In this document: positions 24,657-33,418 of the stretch, piece by piece
Layout: each line of letters starts with the position of its first letter
Numbering within the stretch: position 1 is the stretch's first letter
NCBI GenBank assembly: GCA_003023695.1
Contig: PXYW01000019.1
Coordinates: forward strand, 1 to 57,679
Direction: 5' to 3'
DNA from: Sulfobacillus benefaciens
Lineage (GTDB): Bacteria; Bacillota; Sulfobacillia; Sulfobacillales; Sulfobacillaceae
Length of the DNA stretch: 57,679 nucleotides
Position numbers and translations under genes: made by a program
The notes under the pieces: model-generated
Told to the model about the DNA's origin: nothing
Seen by the model: only the letters and a program-made list of their open reading frames with translations
Databases searched by the model: none

Positions 24657-25435
24657 GACACATTTTGACCCGTTTTCGTTTTGCGCACCACCGATTCCCT
24701 AAGCTGAGCCATGAGATCCATGACTTCCTCGGAGGCCTGGCGCGGCAAGGTCGGAGTGCGGGCGCTAGGCATCAAACGTTCAATTTCTTCCAACAATCGC
24801 TGTCGTTCCTGGTTAGGATATTGCTCAGGAATGAAAGGACCCGTCATTTGTTCAATCAGGCGCACCGCCATGTCACGTTCGGCATCGGAAATCGTGACAC
24901 TGGGACCGCCAATTTCTGCACCCTCCGCCCGCAATGATTCCGGATAGTGCATGCCGTGAAGCATCAATACTGCATGATTGAAGGGGCGGACCACCGCAAG
25001 ACGAGACTTGCTGCGCAGCATCATCTGGGCAAGCGCCACTTGGCCCACCGAATCCATGGTCTCAACCAGCAGTCGGTAAGGCTTATGGCCTCCGGCTTGC
25101 GGCTTGACCCAGTATGATTGTTGATAAAATGCCGGATCCACGTCTTGTAGAGGGTGGAAATTTAAAATAGTGATCGTATGGTCTACGTCCGCGATGGATT
25201 CAGATTCCACAGTTAAGGGCACATATCTGCCATCAGGCAAAGGCACCGCTTTGGTCATGTCCTCCGGGCCCAGTACCATCTCGCAGACAGGGCAGATCTT
25301 TTGATAACGCACCCGGGTACCGCAAGCAGTATGCACCCAATGCATTTCAATCCGTTCCTCATCGAACGCTTTGTACAATTGAATGGGAATTGACACCAGT
25401 CCAAAACCCAAAACACCCTTATACATGCTCCGCAC
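24653..25435 (-). CDS. ku: Non-homologous end-joining protein Ku
   Basis: DNA-end-binding homodimer that recruits the LigD proteins. The 260-residue protein begins VRSMYKGVLGFGLVSIPIQLY, the standard Ku N-terminus. It has the ACGTRVRYQKICPVC cysteine cluster near residue 40, and a basic C-terminal tail (VVRKTKTGQNVS). I chose the GTG at 25433-25435 because AGGGGG stands seven bases upstream and Ku proteins start with M-R-S-x-W/Y-K-G. First gene of the operon ku-ligase-polymerase-SNF2. In B. subtilis Ku is expressed in the forespore; no clear forespore promoter is visible here. Confidence 0.95.
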   Translation of the reverse strand: MRSMYKGVLGFGLVSIPIQLYKAFDEERIEMHWVHTACGTRVRYQKICPVCEMVLGPEDMTKAVPLPDGRYVPLTVESESIADVDHTITILNFHPLQDVDPAFYQQSYWVKPQAGGHKPYRLLVETMDSVGQVALAQMMLRSKSRLAVVRPFNHAVLMLHGMHYPESLRAEGAEIGGPSVTISDAERDMAVRLIEQMTGPFIPEQYPNQERQRLLEEIERLMPSARTPTLPRQASEEVMDLMAQLRESVVRKTKTGQNVS

Positions 25436-25507
25436 TTGAACACCCCCTACCCCGTTACCTTCAGGGTGTACCAAAAGCAGAAAGTTATTTCGGGAAATAT
25501 TGGAGGA

Positions 25508-25533
25508 GAGGCGGTCGGCAAAGGGACCGCCTC
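25508..25533 (-). terminator. Hairpin after gerW, before the ku operon
   Basis: A perfect 9-bp stem, GAGGCGGTC / GACCGCCTC, with an 8-base loop, seven bases past the gerW stop. No T-run follows on the minus strand, so termination efficiency is unclear. Confidence 0.55.
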
Positions 25534-25539
25534 GTCTGG

Positions 25540-25989
25540 CTATGACAGCGAATGCGGATCGATGATTGTAGGAGTATCGGCATGAGATTCTTGACGATGT
25601 CCTACCCATCCTTGTACCTGGTCGATAATTTGCGAGGCATTGTTCACAATCGAGTCCACCAAATCTCCGCGTTCTACCGATAAAAGACGAATATTATCGC
25701 CATGTGCAACCAAAAACCCCACCGGATGCACCGTAACGCCTGCACCGCTGCCACCCCCAAAGGGATGGCCCGGGGAGTCGGACACTCGACTCCAATATTC
25801 CCCACCTCCGGCAGCAAACCCAAACGATACCCGAGAAATGGGAATTATGGTACCTCCGTCTGGAGTCTGAACGGCTTCCCCAACCACCGTATTTACGTCA
25901 ATCATTCCTTTAATGGATTCCATCGCTGTCTTCATCAACGACTCTATAGGGTGACTGCCGGTGTGTGCCATTGTTGCATCTGCATCCAT
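25540..25989 (-). CDS. gerW: Spore germination protein GerW family (YtfJ)
   Basis: Sporulation protein linked to lysozyme resistance and germination in Bacillus. The 149-residue protein has the family core: HPIESLMKTAMESIKGMIDVNTVVGE, PISRVSFGFAAGGGEY and GGGSGAGVTVHPVGFLV. I chose the ATG at 25987-25989, seven bases after GGAGG; the earlier in-frame ATG sits directly on that GGAGG. It follows the DUF2953 gene by two bases, matching the Bacillus ytfI-ytfJ pair. Confidence 0.92.
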   Translation of the reverse strand: MDADATMAHTGSHPIESLMKTAMESIKGMIDVNTVVGEAVQTPDGGTIIPISRVSFGFAAGGGEYWSRVSDSPGHPFGGGSGAGVTVHPVGFLVAHGDNIRLLSVERGDLVDSIVNNASQIIDQVQGWVGHRQESHADTPTIIDPHSLS

Positions 25990-25991
25990 AA

Positions 25992-26582
25992 TCATACCTC
26001 CTTGTAAACCTGTTTGTTGTTTACCAAAACTTTGCCAGTGGTCAAACTGGCGAATAGTGAAGATAAGACGGCGAGCGGCTCCACGTTGAACTCCCCCTGG
26101 AGATGACCAGAAAAAGCGGTGTGATCCCACACTGGTTCTACATCAATGACTGGAGGCCTGACAGCCTGCGGTTGAATACGGTGCGTAAGCCACCATCCGA
26201 TGCCACTCGTCACCATTCCAAACACTAGCCCTGTATCGGATGCCTCCCCTAGCCCTAATTCGGCATCGACTGAAAATTGTGTTACCTGGCATCGACGCCA
26301 CAAAATTTCCACAAATCGTCGATACCATCCTAAAACATGCCACCCCTTACGAATACGTTTAGGGTCAAAAGACATCCCTGGTTTGGTCTGGGCCGCAGGG
26401 GAACGCGGAATTTGCCAGGAATCCCCCATGGTAAAAACCAGCCAATGAACAGCAAAACCCATCTTCCAAGTGAGACCCCCGCCATGTATCCACACTTGAA
26501 CGGTTAGCGGTTGCCTTAGAAGGATGAGAACGGCCCCCATGATAGCGATCGCCAGAGTGATGCCTATTGCCGCGGCAACCAT
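25992..26582 (-). CDS. DUF2953-family membrane protein (YtfI-like)
   Basis: A 196-residue protein with one N-terminal transmembrane helix (residues 2-22) and a soluble region containing the DUF2953 core, DAELGLGEASDTGLVFGMVTSGIG. A C-terminal VDVEPVWDHTAFSGHLQGEF follows. In Bacillus and Clostridia it is paired with gerW, as here, so a sporulation role is likely but its molecular function is unknown. An AAGGAGGA lies about 20 bases before the chosen ATG, somewhat far. Confidence 0.82.
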   Translation of the reverse strand: MVAAAIGITLAIAIMGAVLILLRQPLTVQVWIHGGGLTWKMGFAVHWLVFTMGDSWQIPRSPAAQTKPGMSFDPKRIRKGWHVLGWYRRFVEILWRRCQVTQFSVDAELGLGEASDTGLVFGMVTSGIGWWLTHRIQPQAVRPPVIDVEPVWDHTAFSGHLQGEFNVEPLAVLSSLFASLTTGKVLVNNKQVYKEV

Positions 26583-26632
26583 GGATGTGCTTCCCCTTCC
26601 GGATGTTCCTCCTTAGGATGGGTGTTTTGCCA

Positions 26633-27163
26633 CTATTTTATACCAGGGAAGTTTGAGGAATTATCCAGCGAGGGCAATTGGGACAAGTCGGCCAGGCCAA
26701 ATTCCACCAAAAACGCGTGGGTGGTGCCATATAAAATAGGGCGCCCAGGCGTATCTTTCCGGCCAATTTCTTCAATAAGGCCACGCATCACCAAGGTTTC
26801 GATAGCCCTTTCGGACCCCACTTGACGGACGGATTCAATTTCCAGGCGAGTGACTGGCTGTTTGTAAGCCACCACGGAGAGTACTTCCCAAGCCGCATGG
26901 GACAAAGGTTCAGAGGTTTTAATAGTCATCCGTTCTTGGACCCAGGCATCTAGCTCCCTATCGGTGACTAAAGCCATAGCGTCGCCCGCCACCTGAACCC
27001 CAAGCGCGGAGTGGTGGCGTTCAAGCTCTTGGCTTAATTCCTGTCCCACCGCGATCACTTGAGTCACGTCAATATCAAGCCATGCTGCCAGTTGGCTCAA
27101 GGGCACCGGATCTCCATGCAAAAACAAGAGGGCTTCCAATTTGCCGCTAAGCTTATGCGTCAT
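26633..27163 (-). CDS. scpB: Segregation and condensation protein B
   Basis: Winged-helix subunit of the SMC-ScpAB condensin that compacts and segregates the chromosome. The 176-residue protein has KLEALLFLHGDPVPLSQLA at the start, LSHAAWEVLSVVAYKQPVTRLEIE near residue 88, and VMRGLIEEIGRKDTPGRPILYGTT. It overlaps scpA by 11 bases and lies in the usual scpA-scpB order. Confidence 0.94.
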   Translation of the reverse strand: MTHKLSGKLEALLFLHGDPVPLSQLAAWLDIDVTQVIAVGQELSQELERHHSALGVQVAGDAMALVTDRELDAWVQERMTIKTSEPLSHAAWEVLSVVAYKQPVTRLEIESVRQVGSERAIETLVMRGLIEEIGRKDTPGRPILYGTTHAFLVEFGLADLSQLPSLDNSSNFPGIK

Positions 27164-27821
27164 GATGAGTATTCCTCACAATCCACACCTGTTGAAACGG
27201 GGCATTTTGGCTCACTGCAATTTCATCTTGGTGCCACAACTGCACTATTGCAGAAAAGGTGAGGACCGTCTCCCGCGGCATATGGGAATCCACAAGCGCG
27301 GTAAGCGCGATCGGCTCAGACACTTCTTGAAGCAGCGCGCGAATCCGCCTAAGACGTTCTCCTATTGGATCCTGTTCTGGAGGTATTATTTGCACTGGCC
27401 GGTTTGCTAAAGGCTTTACCTTGGGCCATGACCAGGCCAATTTCCATGGGCTGGCATCCTTGACCGCTGTAACCCGATTAGGGGTAATGGTGGGAGGCCG
27501 CCGATGGGTTTGGGTTGCCGCCTGAAATCGCGCTTGCAGTTCTGCCACCGCCCAGCTAAGCCACAACGCAGAGTCTTCTGATTCGGATGCATCAAAAACC
27601 TCCGGTTCTGGGTCAGCTGGCCGAGGCAACAACATATCGGATTTTCTGCGTACAACCCATGCCGTGACAGGCACTTCATCAGTAACATCCAATAAGTCCT
27701 GAGCTTCTCTCCACCGCGCCTGATAATGGCGTACCAAACCAAGCACCTCAATCGACAAGACCATGTCAGGATGCCGCCGCACTCGTTCTGCTAAATCATT
27801 AATAGTTGCGATTTCAACCAT
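27153..27821 (-). CDS. scpA: Segregation and condensation protein A
   Basis: Kleisin subunit that bridges the SMC heads with ScpB. The 222-residue protein is divergent and short. Recognisable parts are the N-terminal EIATINDLAERVRR, ADPEPEVFD in the linker, and the C-terminal winged helix, with RRIRALLQEVSEPIALTAL and VLTFSAIVQLWHQDEIAVSQNAPFQQVWI. The assignment rests on these segments plus position directly upstream of scpB. It starts four bases after lysA ends, so it may share that transcript. Confidence 0.82.
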   Translation of the reverse strand: MVEIATINDLAERVRRHPDMVLSIEVLGLVRHYQARWREAQDLLDVTDEVPVTAWVVRRKSDMLLPRPADPEPEVFDASESEDSALWLSWAVAELQARFQAATQTHRRPPTITPNRVTAVKDASPWKLAWSWPKVKPLANRPVQIIPPEQDPIGERLRRIRALLQEVSEPIALTALVDSHMPRETVLTFSAIVQLWHQDEIAVSQNAPFQQVWIVRNTHHDA

Positions 27822-27824
27822 TGG

Positions 27825-29144
27825 TTACCGAAACTCGGCTAATGTCATGGCATAAGGACTGTCGGCGCGGACCAAATCTTGGTACGATTCACGGGCCACC
27901 CAAAGATAGTCTTGACCTTGGTGCACTAATACCACCGCGGGTCTCGGAACCCTATTGTAGTTTGACGCCATGGAATAATTGTAGGCCCCCGTGTCAAACA
28001 CCACCAGAAGGTCGTCTACCGCTGCCTGAGAGAGAGCAATGTCCTTTAACAGCACGTCCCCAGTTTCGCAATATCGCCCGGCTACGGTGACCGTTTCCAT
28101 ATTGTCCTGGCCCACCTTGCCATCAATGGCGGCCCTATACTCGGCCTGATATAAAGCGGGGCGGATATTGTCACCCATGCCTCCGTCGACGGAAATGTAG
28201 CGCTTGCCTCCAGGCACCGATTTGGTGACCAATACCCGGTATAAAGTAACCCCAGCTTCCGCAATAATCGAGCGGCCGGGTTCCATAAAGATCCGGGGAA
28301 CAGCAAGCTCTTTAGGCGTTAGCTCATGCAGCAACTCATTTATTGCGCTGACCACAGTGGTTAACCGCGGAGGGTGATCCCCAGGCTGGTAGCGTACTCC
28401 AAATCCGCCGCCGATGTTCAACACTTCTGGCCACCAGCCGTGGCTTTGATTCCAGCCAAGACTGTAACGCAACAAGGTTTCGGCGTTAAGAATGAAGGGA
28501 TCTTCTTCAAGAATTTGAGATCCAATATGGGCATGAAACCCTTTCAACAGCACATGTTCAAGTGTTAAGGCGCGTTTTACCGCACGATCGGCCAATCCAT
28601 CGGCCAACCCAAAGCCAAACTTGGAATCGAATTGTCCGGTACGGATAAATTCATGCGTATGCGCTTCAATGCCCGGCGTTATCCGCAACAACACTGGTGC
28701 CTGGCACCCAATCCGAGCCGCTTCCTCCTCAATCCGTTCCAACTCATCCATCGAGTCGCAGACAATGTGGCCTACGTGCGCAGTTAAAGCGTAGGCAATC
28801 TCTTCACGAGTTTTGACATTGCCATGAAACATAATCCGTTCCGGATTGAATCCGGCTTGTAGTGCTGTGTATAACTCGCCTCCAGATACCACATCTAGCC
28901 CCATTTGATGTTGCTCCAATAGTCCGGCCATGGCTTGGCAGAGAAAAGCTTTGCCGGCATAAAAGGCTTGTCCTGGCGGGGTTAACTCACTTAGCGCATC
29001 TTGATAATCTTTAATGCGGTGCACAATCGTTTCATAATCTAATACGTAAAGCGGGGTTCCATACTTTTCCGCCAAATAAGCCAGTGCAACGCCGCCAATT
29101 GATATCTGTCGATTTTGGTCTACCATAAATGTGTCTGGTTTCAT
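27825..29144 (-). CDS. lysA: Diaminopimelate decarboxylase
   Basis: PLP enzyme making lysine from meso-diaminopimelate. The 439-residue protein has the PLP lysine in FYAGKAFLC (Lys65), the glycine loop NIGGGFGVRY, and the FMEPGRSIIAEAG phosphate-binding segment. CETGDVLLKD and FDTGAYNYSMASNYN follow near the C-terminus. It lies directly after spoVAF, the same order as in B. subtilis. Its GGGGGG ribosome-binding site is inside a hairpin (see 29155-29185). Confidence 0.96.
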   Translation of the reverse strand: MKPDTFMVDQNRQISIGGVALAYLAEKYGTPLYVLDYETIVHRIKDYQDALSELTPPGQAFYAGKAFLCQAMAGLLEQHQMGLDVVSGGELYTALQAGFNPERIMFHGNVKTREEIAYALTAHVGHIVCDSMDELERIEEEAARIGCQAPVLLRITPGIEAHTHEFIRTGQFDSKFGFGLADGLADRAVKRALTLEHVLLKGFHAHIGSQILEEDPFILNAETLLRYSLGWNQSHGWWPEVLNIGGGFGVRYQPGDHPPRLTTVVSAINELLHELTPKELAVPRIFMEPGRSIIAEAGVTLYRVLVTKSVPGGKRYISVDGGMGDNIRPALYQAEYRAAIDGKVGQDNMETVTVAGRYCETGDVLLKDIALSQAAVDDLLVVFDTGAYNYSMASNYNRVPRPAVVLVHQGQDYLWVARESYQDLVRADSPYAMTLAEFR

Positions 29145-29154
29145 AAACTGGTGC

Positions 29155-29185
29155 CCCCCTATGCTCTTCTAGCCTAGCATGGGGG
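29155..29185 (-). promoter_or_regulatory. Hairpin covering the lysA ribosome-binding site
   Basis: On the minus strand CCCCCATGCT pairs with AGCATAGGGGG, with a single bulged A and a 10-base loop. The GGGGG of the 3' arm is the only good Shine-Dalgarno for lysA, 12 bases before its ATG. It could be a translational control element or the spoVAF terminator; no T-run follows. Confidence 0.5.
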
Positions 29186-29208
29186 AGAATTGGCGGTCAA
29201 CAATGAAC

Positions 29209-30729
29209 TCATGCCTTAGGCCGTCGATGCGTCCGATCCCGCGGCAAGGTCAGTGCTGGCCGCATGACCTTGCGATTTAATGGCTTCCGGATTAGTTCGC
29301 TGCCTAAAGCATCTGCATTAAAGGGATAGATAGGCCAAAGGTAACGAATACCAAAGGAATTAGTGTTGGCTGCAATCAGCACCGGGATTGCCATTCCCAA
29401 ACCAAATCCCCACCATACTTCGCCAAACCATGCTCCTAATCCGGTGCAGATTAACAAAAATGCCCGGAGCAATCGGATAGCCATCCCAAAGTCGATATCC
29501 GGAGAGGTAAACGTGCCAACCGCTGCAATGGCCACATAAACCATGACTTCAGCATCAATCATTTTCGCCTTAATCGCAACATCACCCAATAAAATGGCAC
29601 CAAAAAATCCCATGGATTGGGTTAACGGATCGGGACTAAATGTGAGCGCCAAGCGTAACAAATCGACTCCAATTTCCGCCCCCACTAATTGCCAGAATAT
29701 CGGCACTTCCTTGATCGTCGGGGTTTCCAATACCGCCCAATGTCCGGGAAATACCACATGTGCCATCAAAAATGCATACCATAACGGCGGGCCGACCCAA
29801 GAAAACAGCAACCCGACAAAACGGACCCACTTTAGATAGGATCCTATCAGCACGTCTTCATGATATTCCTCCACCGATTGCAAAAAGGAAAACAGCGTGA
29901 CAGGCAGAATCATCGCATTAGGTGACGTATCAATCATGACCAGAACATGTCCCTCCGTCAAATGTTCAGCGGCCACATCCGGGCGTTCGGTAAACCGACT
30001 GTTAGGCCAGGGATTCCACCATGGCTTATGTAAGATCCATTCCTGTAGCGCTTTTTCTGACATCGTCAGCGCATCCACGTCAATGTCTCGAATCCGTTGC
30101 CGAACCTGCCGGATGAAAAAGTCATTGGCAATGTCCTTAATGTACACTAACGCGACGTCGGACCGTGACCGTCTCCCCACTTCCAACATCTCGATACGCA
30201 AATTGGGATCACGCAACCGACGCCGAATCAAAATCGTATTAAACACCAGGGTTTCCACAAAACCATCGCGGGGTCCCCGTAAAACTCTTTCCAGTGAAGG
30301 CTCAGACGGTTGCCGTTCCGGATATTTGCGCACATCCATCACAATTACATGACTTACCCCATCCACTAGCAACGCAGCGGGACCGGATAAAATTTGTTGC
30401 GCAACGGCTACTAGCTTTGTTTCCGGCGTAATTTCAATAAATGGCACATGGCGATTGAGGACTTTTTGCAGCGTAGGAAGCTCCAGGGAATCCTCAGGAG
30501 TTGCCAGCAATTGTTCCATGATTAAGGTCAGCACCGTTTGATCCACAAAGGAATCAATATACACTAGGGCCGCATTGCGTGCCCCAATTTTGAACTCGCG
30601 CACAATAAGATCAAATGTTTCTTTGTACCCGAGATAGTCTTTTAGCCAGCGCAAATTGGCCTGAAGATCAAGCGATACTATCTCGGATTGGACCTTGGCT
30701 TGTCCCCCTTGTTTAAATTTAACTTCCAT
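29209..30729 (-). CDS. spoVAF: Stage V sporulation protein AF (GerA-type membrane protein)
   Basis: Member of the GerA spore-germination receptor A-subunit family, last gene of the spoVA operon. The 506-residue protein has a large soluble N-terminal part with LIVREFKIGARNAALVYIDSFVD and GPAALLVDG, then RRSRSDVALVYIKDIAN. This is followed by about five helices, including the SFLQSVEEYHED junction typical of the family. I chose the ATG at 30727-30729 with GGAGTGG upstream; the longer frame has no family sequence. It overlaps spoVAEA by 11 bases. Confidence 0.93.
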   Translation of the reverse strand: MEVKFKQGGQAKVQSEIVSLDLQANLRWLKDYLGYKETFDLIVREFKIGARNAALVYIDSFVDQTVLTLIMEQLLATPEDSLELPTLQKVLNRHVPFIEITPETKLVAVAQQILSGPAALLVDGVSHVIVMDVRKYPERQPSEPSLERVLRGPRDGFVETLVFNTILIRRRLRDPNLRIEMLEVGRRSRSDVALVYIKDIANDFFIRQVRQRIRDIDVDALTMSEKALQEWILHKPWWNPWPNSRFTERPDVAAEHLTEGHVLVMIDTSPNAMILPVTLFSFLQSVEEYHEDVLIGSYLKWVRFVGLLFSWVGPPLWYAFLMAHVVFPGHWAVLETPTIKEVPIFWQLVGAEIGVDLLRLALTFSPDPLTQSMGFFGAILLGDVAIKAKMIDAEVMVYVAIAAVGTFTSPDIDFGMAIRLLRAFLLICTGLGAWFGEVWWGFGLGMAIPVLIAANTNSFGIRYLWPIYPFNADALGSELIRKPLNRKVMRPALTLPRDRTHRRPKA

Positions 30730-31282
30730 GATATCCACTCCGTCGCAAAATTTCCTGCAGTGCTTTTTTTGTCGCGGGGACTCCTTGCGACACACTATCA
30801 TGACCCTCCATTTTACCCGGATCCCCGAGACCAATTACCGGCACTTCGTCATGACCGTGCAGCACATCCACTGTATCCCCATGCAAAGTCTCTCCCGAAG
30901 TGGCACGTCCTTTTTTGTCCACCACGCCGTCGATGACCTGGCCAGTTTGAGTCACTGAGGCATCTACAGCAACTCCCTCCACGTTTTGAGTATTGGCGGC
31001 AACCGCCACTACTCCCAGCACATTCAATTTCGGCGATTTCAAAAGCACCTCAAGATCTCGTTCGCCAACACCCTGATCTGCCCGACCGCGGTCATCAACC
31101 ATGACCACGACCGGTTCTTTTGGGGCATCCAACACTGCTTGCACCAGCGCTTTGCCCGATAATGGGGTAGGGTTTCCTTTAGATGCCTTTAATGGAAACA
31201 ACGCCAATTCTTGGCATGCAGTACCTATGGCGCGGTACGCAGTCTCATCGCCATCGGTCACTACAATTACATCGTGTGCCAT
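30719..31282 (-). CDS. spoVAEA: Stage V sporulation protein AE, a-type (SpoVAEA)
   Basis: Soluble 187-residue member of the spoVA operon with the family start HDVIVVTDGDETAYRAIGTA, then VVVMVDDRGRADQGVGERDLE and GVVAVAANTQNVEGVAVD, and ending near PATKKALQEILRRSG. Part of the machinery for calcium-dipicolinate movement, although this subunit's role is unclear in Bacillus. AAGGAGGCAGG precedes the ATG at 31280-31282. It lies 25 bases after spoVAEB. Confidence 0.92.
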   Translation of the reverse strand: MAHDVIVVTDGDETAYRAIGTACQELALFPLKASKGNPTPLSGKALVQAVLDAPKEPVVVMVDDRGRADQGVGERDLEVLLKSPKLNVLGVVAVAANTQNVEGVAVDASVTQTGQVIDGVVDKKGRATSGETLHGDTVDVLHGHDEVPVIGLGDPGKMEGHDSVSQGVPATKKALQEILRRSGYHGS

Positions 31283-31307
31283 GTTACCCTGCCTCCTTAT
31301 GATTAGG

Positions 31308-31658
31308 TTAGGCCTTTGGCTTAAAGAGCAATGAAGCCAAAAGCCCAAATAGTATCGCGGCTTTGATCCCTCCCGCAGCAGCGGTCAAACCGCCAGTCAA
31401 AAGACCTAACACGCCCTTTTCTTTTACCGCTTCCCCAATGCCGGATACCAGGGTATAACCAAAACCAGGCAATGGCACGGTTGCGCCAGCTCCGGCAAAG
31501 GACACCAGTTTGCCATACAGCCCGACGCCACCAAATACCGCGCCTAGCACGACAAACAACACCAGGACATGAGCAGGCGTCACAGGAAACAGATCCAACG
31601 TCAATTGGGCAAGTACACACATAAGCCCGCCCACTAAAAATGCCCAAAGAAACATCAT
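31308..31658 (-). CDS. spoVAEB: Stage V sporulation protein AE, b-type (SpoVAEB)
   Basis: Small membrane protein of 116 residues with about three helices, containing LFPVTPAHVLVLFVVLGAVFGGVGLYGKL and VPLPGFGYTLVSGIGEAVKEKG in its middle part. Homologous to SpoVAC, and part of the dipicolinate channel of spores. I chose the first ATG of an ATG-ATG pair at 31656-31658, ten bases after GGAGG. It overlaps spoVAD by four bases. Confidence 0.92.
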   Translation of the reverse strand: MMFLWAFLVGGLMCVLAQLTLDLFPVTPAHVLVLFVVLGAVFGGVGLYGKLVSFAGAGATVPLPGFGYTLVSGIGEAVKEKGVLGLLTGGLTAAAGGIKAAILFGLLASLLFKPKA

Positions 31659-32692
31659 GATAATATGGCCTCCGGTCTCCTTAAGCTCACGGCATGAGCG
31701 ATACAGGGGATAGATTCCCCTTGTTGATAGGTCGTGGGGGAAAACAAGGCCCCGGTTGCCACCAACAACAATCGCTGCCATTGCCCTGTCAACAGGCAGT
31801 GATGCAAGTACCCGGCAAATACACTAGCCGAACAGCCTGGCCCTGACGCCCCGTTGTGCACATCTTGTTCTTTCAAGTAATACAAGCTTTTGCCACAGTC
31901 ATTGAGCCGATCGCCAAAATTTATTCCTTCTTTGTTTCCCAGGGCCTGGATCAAGTCCACTCCCAAAACCCCCAAGTCTCCGGTAAAAATGGCATCGTAA
32001 TCCGTGATGGTTTCCCCGGTTGCCGCCAAATGCTGCTTGATGGTATCAAACGCAGCCGGCGCCATAGCACTGCCCATGTCATTAGGATCTTTGGAACCCC
32101 AATCCACCACCCTGCCAAAAGTTACCCCGTCCACGACCACGTCACCGGCTTCCGCCGGGCCTACTACCGCCACCCCTGCGGCGGTAGCCGTCCAAGCAGC
32201 CGTGGGAGTGCGTTGATAGCCGAGTTCTACAGGAAACCGAAATTGACGTTCAGCTGCCATATGATGACTGACGGCACCCACGGCCACCGTAGTAGGGTCG
32301 TGATCGGCTACTAACAACGCGCCTAAGCCCAAGGCTTCGGTGAACACAGCACAAGCGGCAAACAAGCCTAAGAGCGGGCGTTGATGCCGCCGCGCCACGA
32401 AATTGGTGGACACAATTTGGTCGAGCAAGTCGCCTCCCAACACCAGATCAATGTCGGACCACCGACACCCTGCCTTCTCCACTGCCAAGTTCATGGTATC
32501 TTCCAACAACACCCGTTCCGCTCGTTCCACACTTTTCTGCTGATGGGTTTCCGATTCCCAAACTTCGTCAAAATAACTCCGCAGTGGTCCTTCGCCTTCC
32601 TTAGGGCCCACGATCGCAGCCGTCGACTTAATGCCCGCACGACTTAGATGATAGGTGCCCGGGCCAATTTTGCGGGCCGGCATTCTACGCAA
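31655..32692 (-). CDS. spoVAD: Stage V sporulation protein AD
   Basis: Dipicolinate-binding protein with a thiolase-like fold, required for loading and release of Ca-dipicolinate in spores. The 345-residue protein contains DLVLGGDLLDQIVSTNFVAR, LGLFAACAVFTEAL, AVGAVSHHMAAERQFRFPVELG and GDLGVLGVDLI, all family signatures. Its start overlaps the end of spoVAC by eight bases. It is the central gene of the operon at 29209-33146. Confidence 0.96.
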   Translation of the reverse strand: MRRMPARKIGPGTYHLSRAGIKSTAAIVGPKEGEGPLRSYFDEVWESETHQQKSVERAERVLLEDTMNLAVEKAGCRWSDIDLVLGGDLLDQIVSTNFVARRHQRPLLGLFAACAVFTEALGLGALLVADHDPTTVAVGAVSHHMAAERQFRFPVELGYQRTPTAAWTATAAGVAVVGPAEAGDVVVDGVTFGRVVDWGSKDPNDMGSAMAPAAFDTIKQHLAATGETITDYDAIFTGDLGVLGVDLIQALGNKEGINFGDRLNDCGKSLYYLKEQDVHNGASGPGCSASVFAGYLHHCLLTGQWQRLLLVATGALFSPTTYQQGESIPCIAHAVSLRRPEAILS

Positions 32693-33146
32693 CCCCCGTA
32701 ATGAGAAATCGAATCAAGCCCACAACAAATGCCGCACTTAGCCCATACACCAGCACCGGACCAGCAACGGTAAACAATTTGGCGCCCACACCCAAGACAA
32801 GACCCTCACTGCGAAATTCCATTGCTGGCGCCACCATCGCATTGGCAAATCCTGTAATCGGCAAAGTTCCCCCCATGCCACCTCGTTTGACCAATTGATC
32901 ATACCAACCTAATCCAGTAAACAATGCCCCTAAGCCGATTAACACAACGGTTGTCGGGCTTGTGGCGTCTTTGGCACTCATGCCGTACTGCATAAAGCCC
33001 CACTGTATGCCCTGACCGACGAGTGAAATCGCTCCCCCAACAAAAAACGCATAAATCAAGTTTTTCAAGACGGGTTTGCTGGGTCGTTTTTTCTTCACTA
33101 GTTCTTGATAGTCACGTGCAGTCTTACTAGTTTCTTGATTTGCCAT
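32685..33146 (-). CDS. spoVAC: Stage V sporulation protein AC
   Basis: Inner-membrane mechanosensitive channel subunit of the spore dipicolinate system. The 153-residue protein has a basic N-terminus and about four helices. Segments NLIYAFFVGGAISLVGQG, GGMGGTLPITGFANAMVAPAMEF and GVGAKLFTVAGPVLVYG are characteristic. spoVAA and spoVAB, which precede spoVAC in B. subtilis, are missing here; a dodecin gene sits there instead, 20 bases upstream. Confidence 0.95.
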   Translation of the reverse strand: MANQETSKTARDYQELVKKKRPSKPVLKNLIYAFFVGGAISLVGQGIQWGFMQYGMSAKDATSPTTVVLIGLGALFTGLGWYDQLVKRGGMGGTLPITGFANAMVAPAMEFRSEGLVLGVGAKLFTVAGPVLVYGLSAAFVVGLIRFLITGVA

Positions 33147-33166
33147 AGGAATGGACGGCCCCCTTA

Positions 33167-33379
33167 TTAGCGATTGGGATCCACCGCAAAAGCGATTTTG
33201 ACATCGACCTTATATTCGGTCACTTTGCCGCCATCGACTGCTGCTGTCCAGTTCGTGACTTCCACCCCGGTTATGTGGTCAATGGTGCGGTTGGCCTCCT
33301 GCACTGCCCCTTCCACAGCGTCCTGCCAGCTAGTTGGAGATTGTCCTACCAGTTCGATTACCTTTGCCACCGTTGCCAT
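33167..33379 (-). CDS. Dodecin family flavin-binding protein
   Basis: A 70-residue dodecin, which assembles as a dodecamer that stores flavin or coenzyme A. It has the family pattern: VAKVIELVGQSPTSWQDAVEGAVQEANRTI and the central Trp in VTNWTAAV, then VTEYKVDVKIAFAVD. AGGGGGT precedes the ATG. It lies between sigF (77 bases upstream) and spoVAC (20 bases downstream), inside the sporulation block. A candidate forespore promoter is just upstream, so it and the spoVA genes may be transcribed together. Confidence 0.93.
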   Translation of the reverse strand: MATVAKVIELVGQSPTSWQDAVEGAVQEANRTIDHITGVEVTNWTAAVDGGKVTEYKVDVKIAFAVDPNR

Positions 33380-33418
33380 AAAGAAAAACCCCCTTGTCTT
33401 GTCATCAAGATTCAGGGG

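Noticed and set aside
25436-25507. Forespore promoter for the ku operon
   Set aside because: Expected from Bacillus, but no -10/-35 pair matching the pattern seen at dacF is present in this stretch.
30688-32647. Long plus-strand frames opposite the spoVA genes
   Set aside because: Shadows of clearly identified sporulation genes; no ribosome-binding sites or family sequence.
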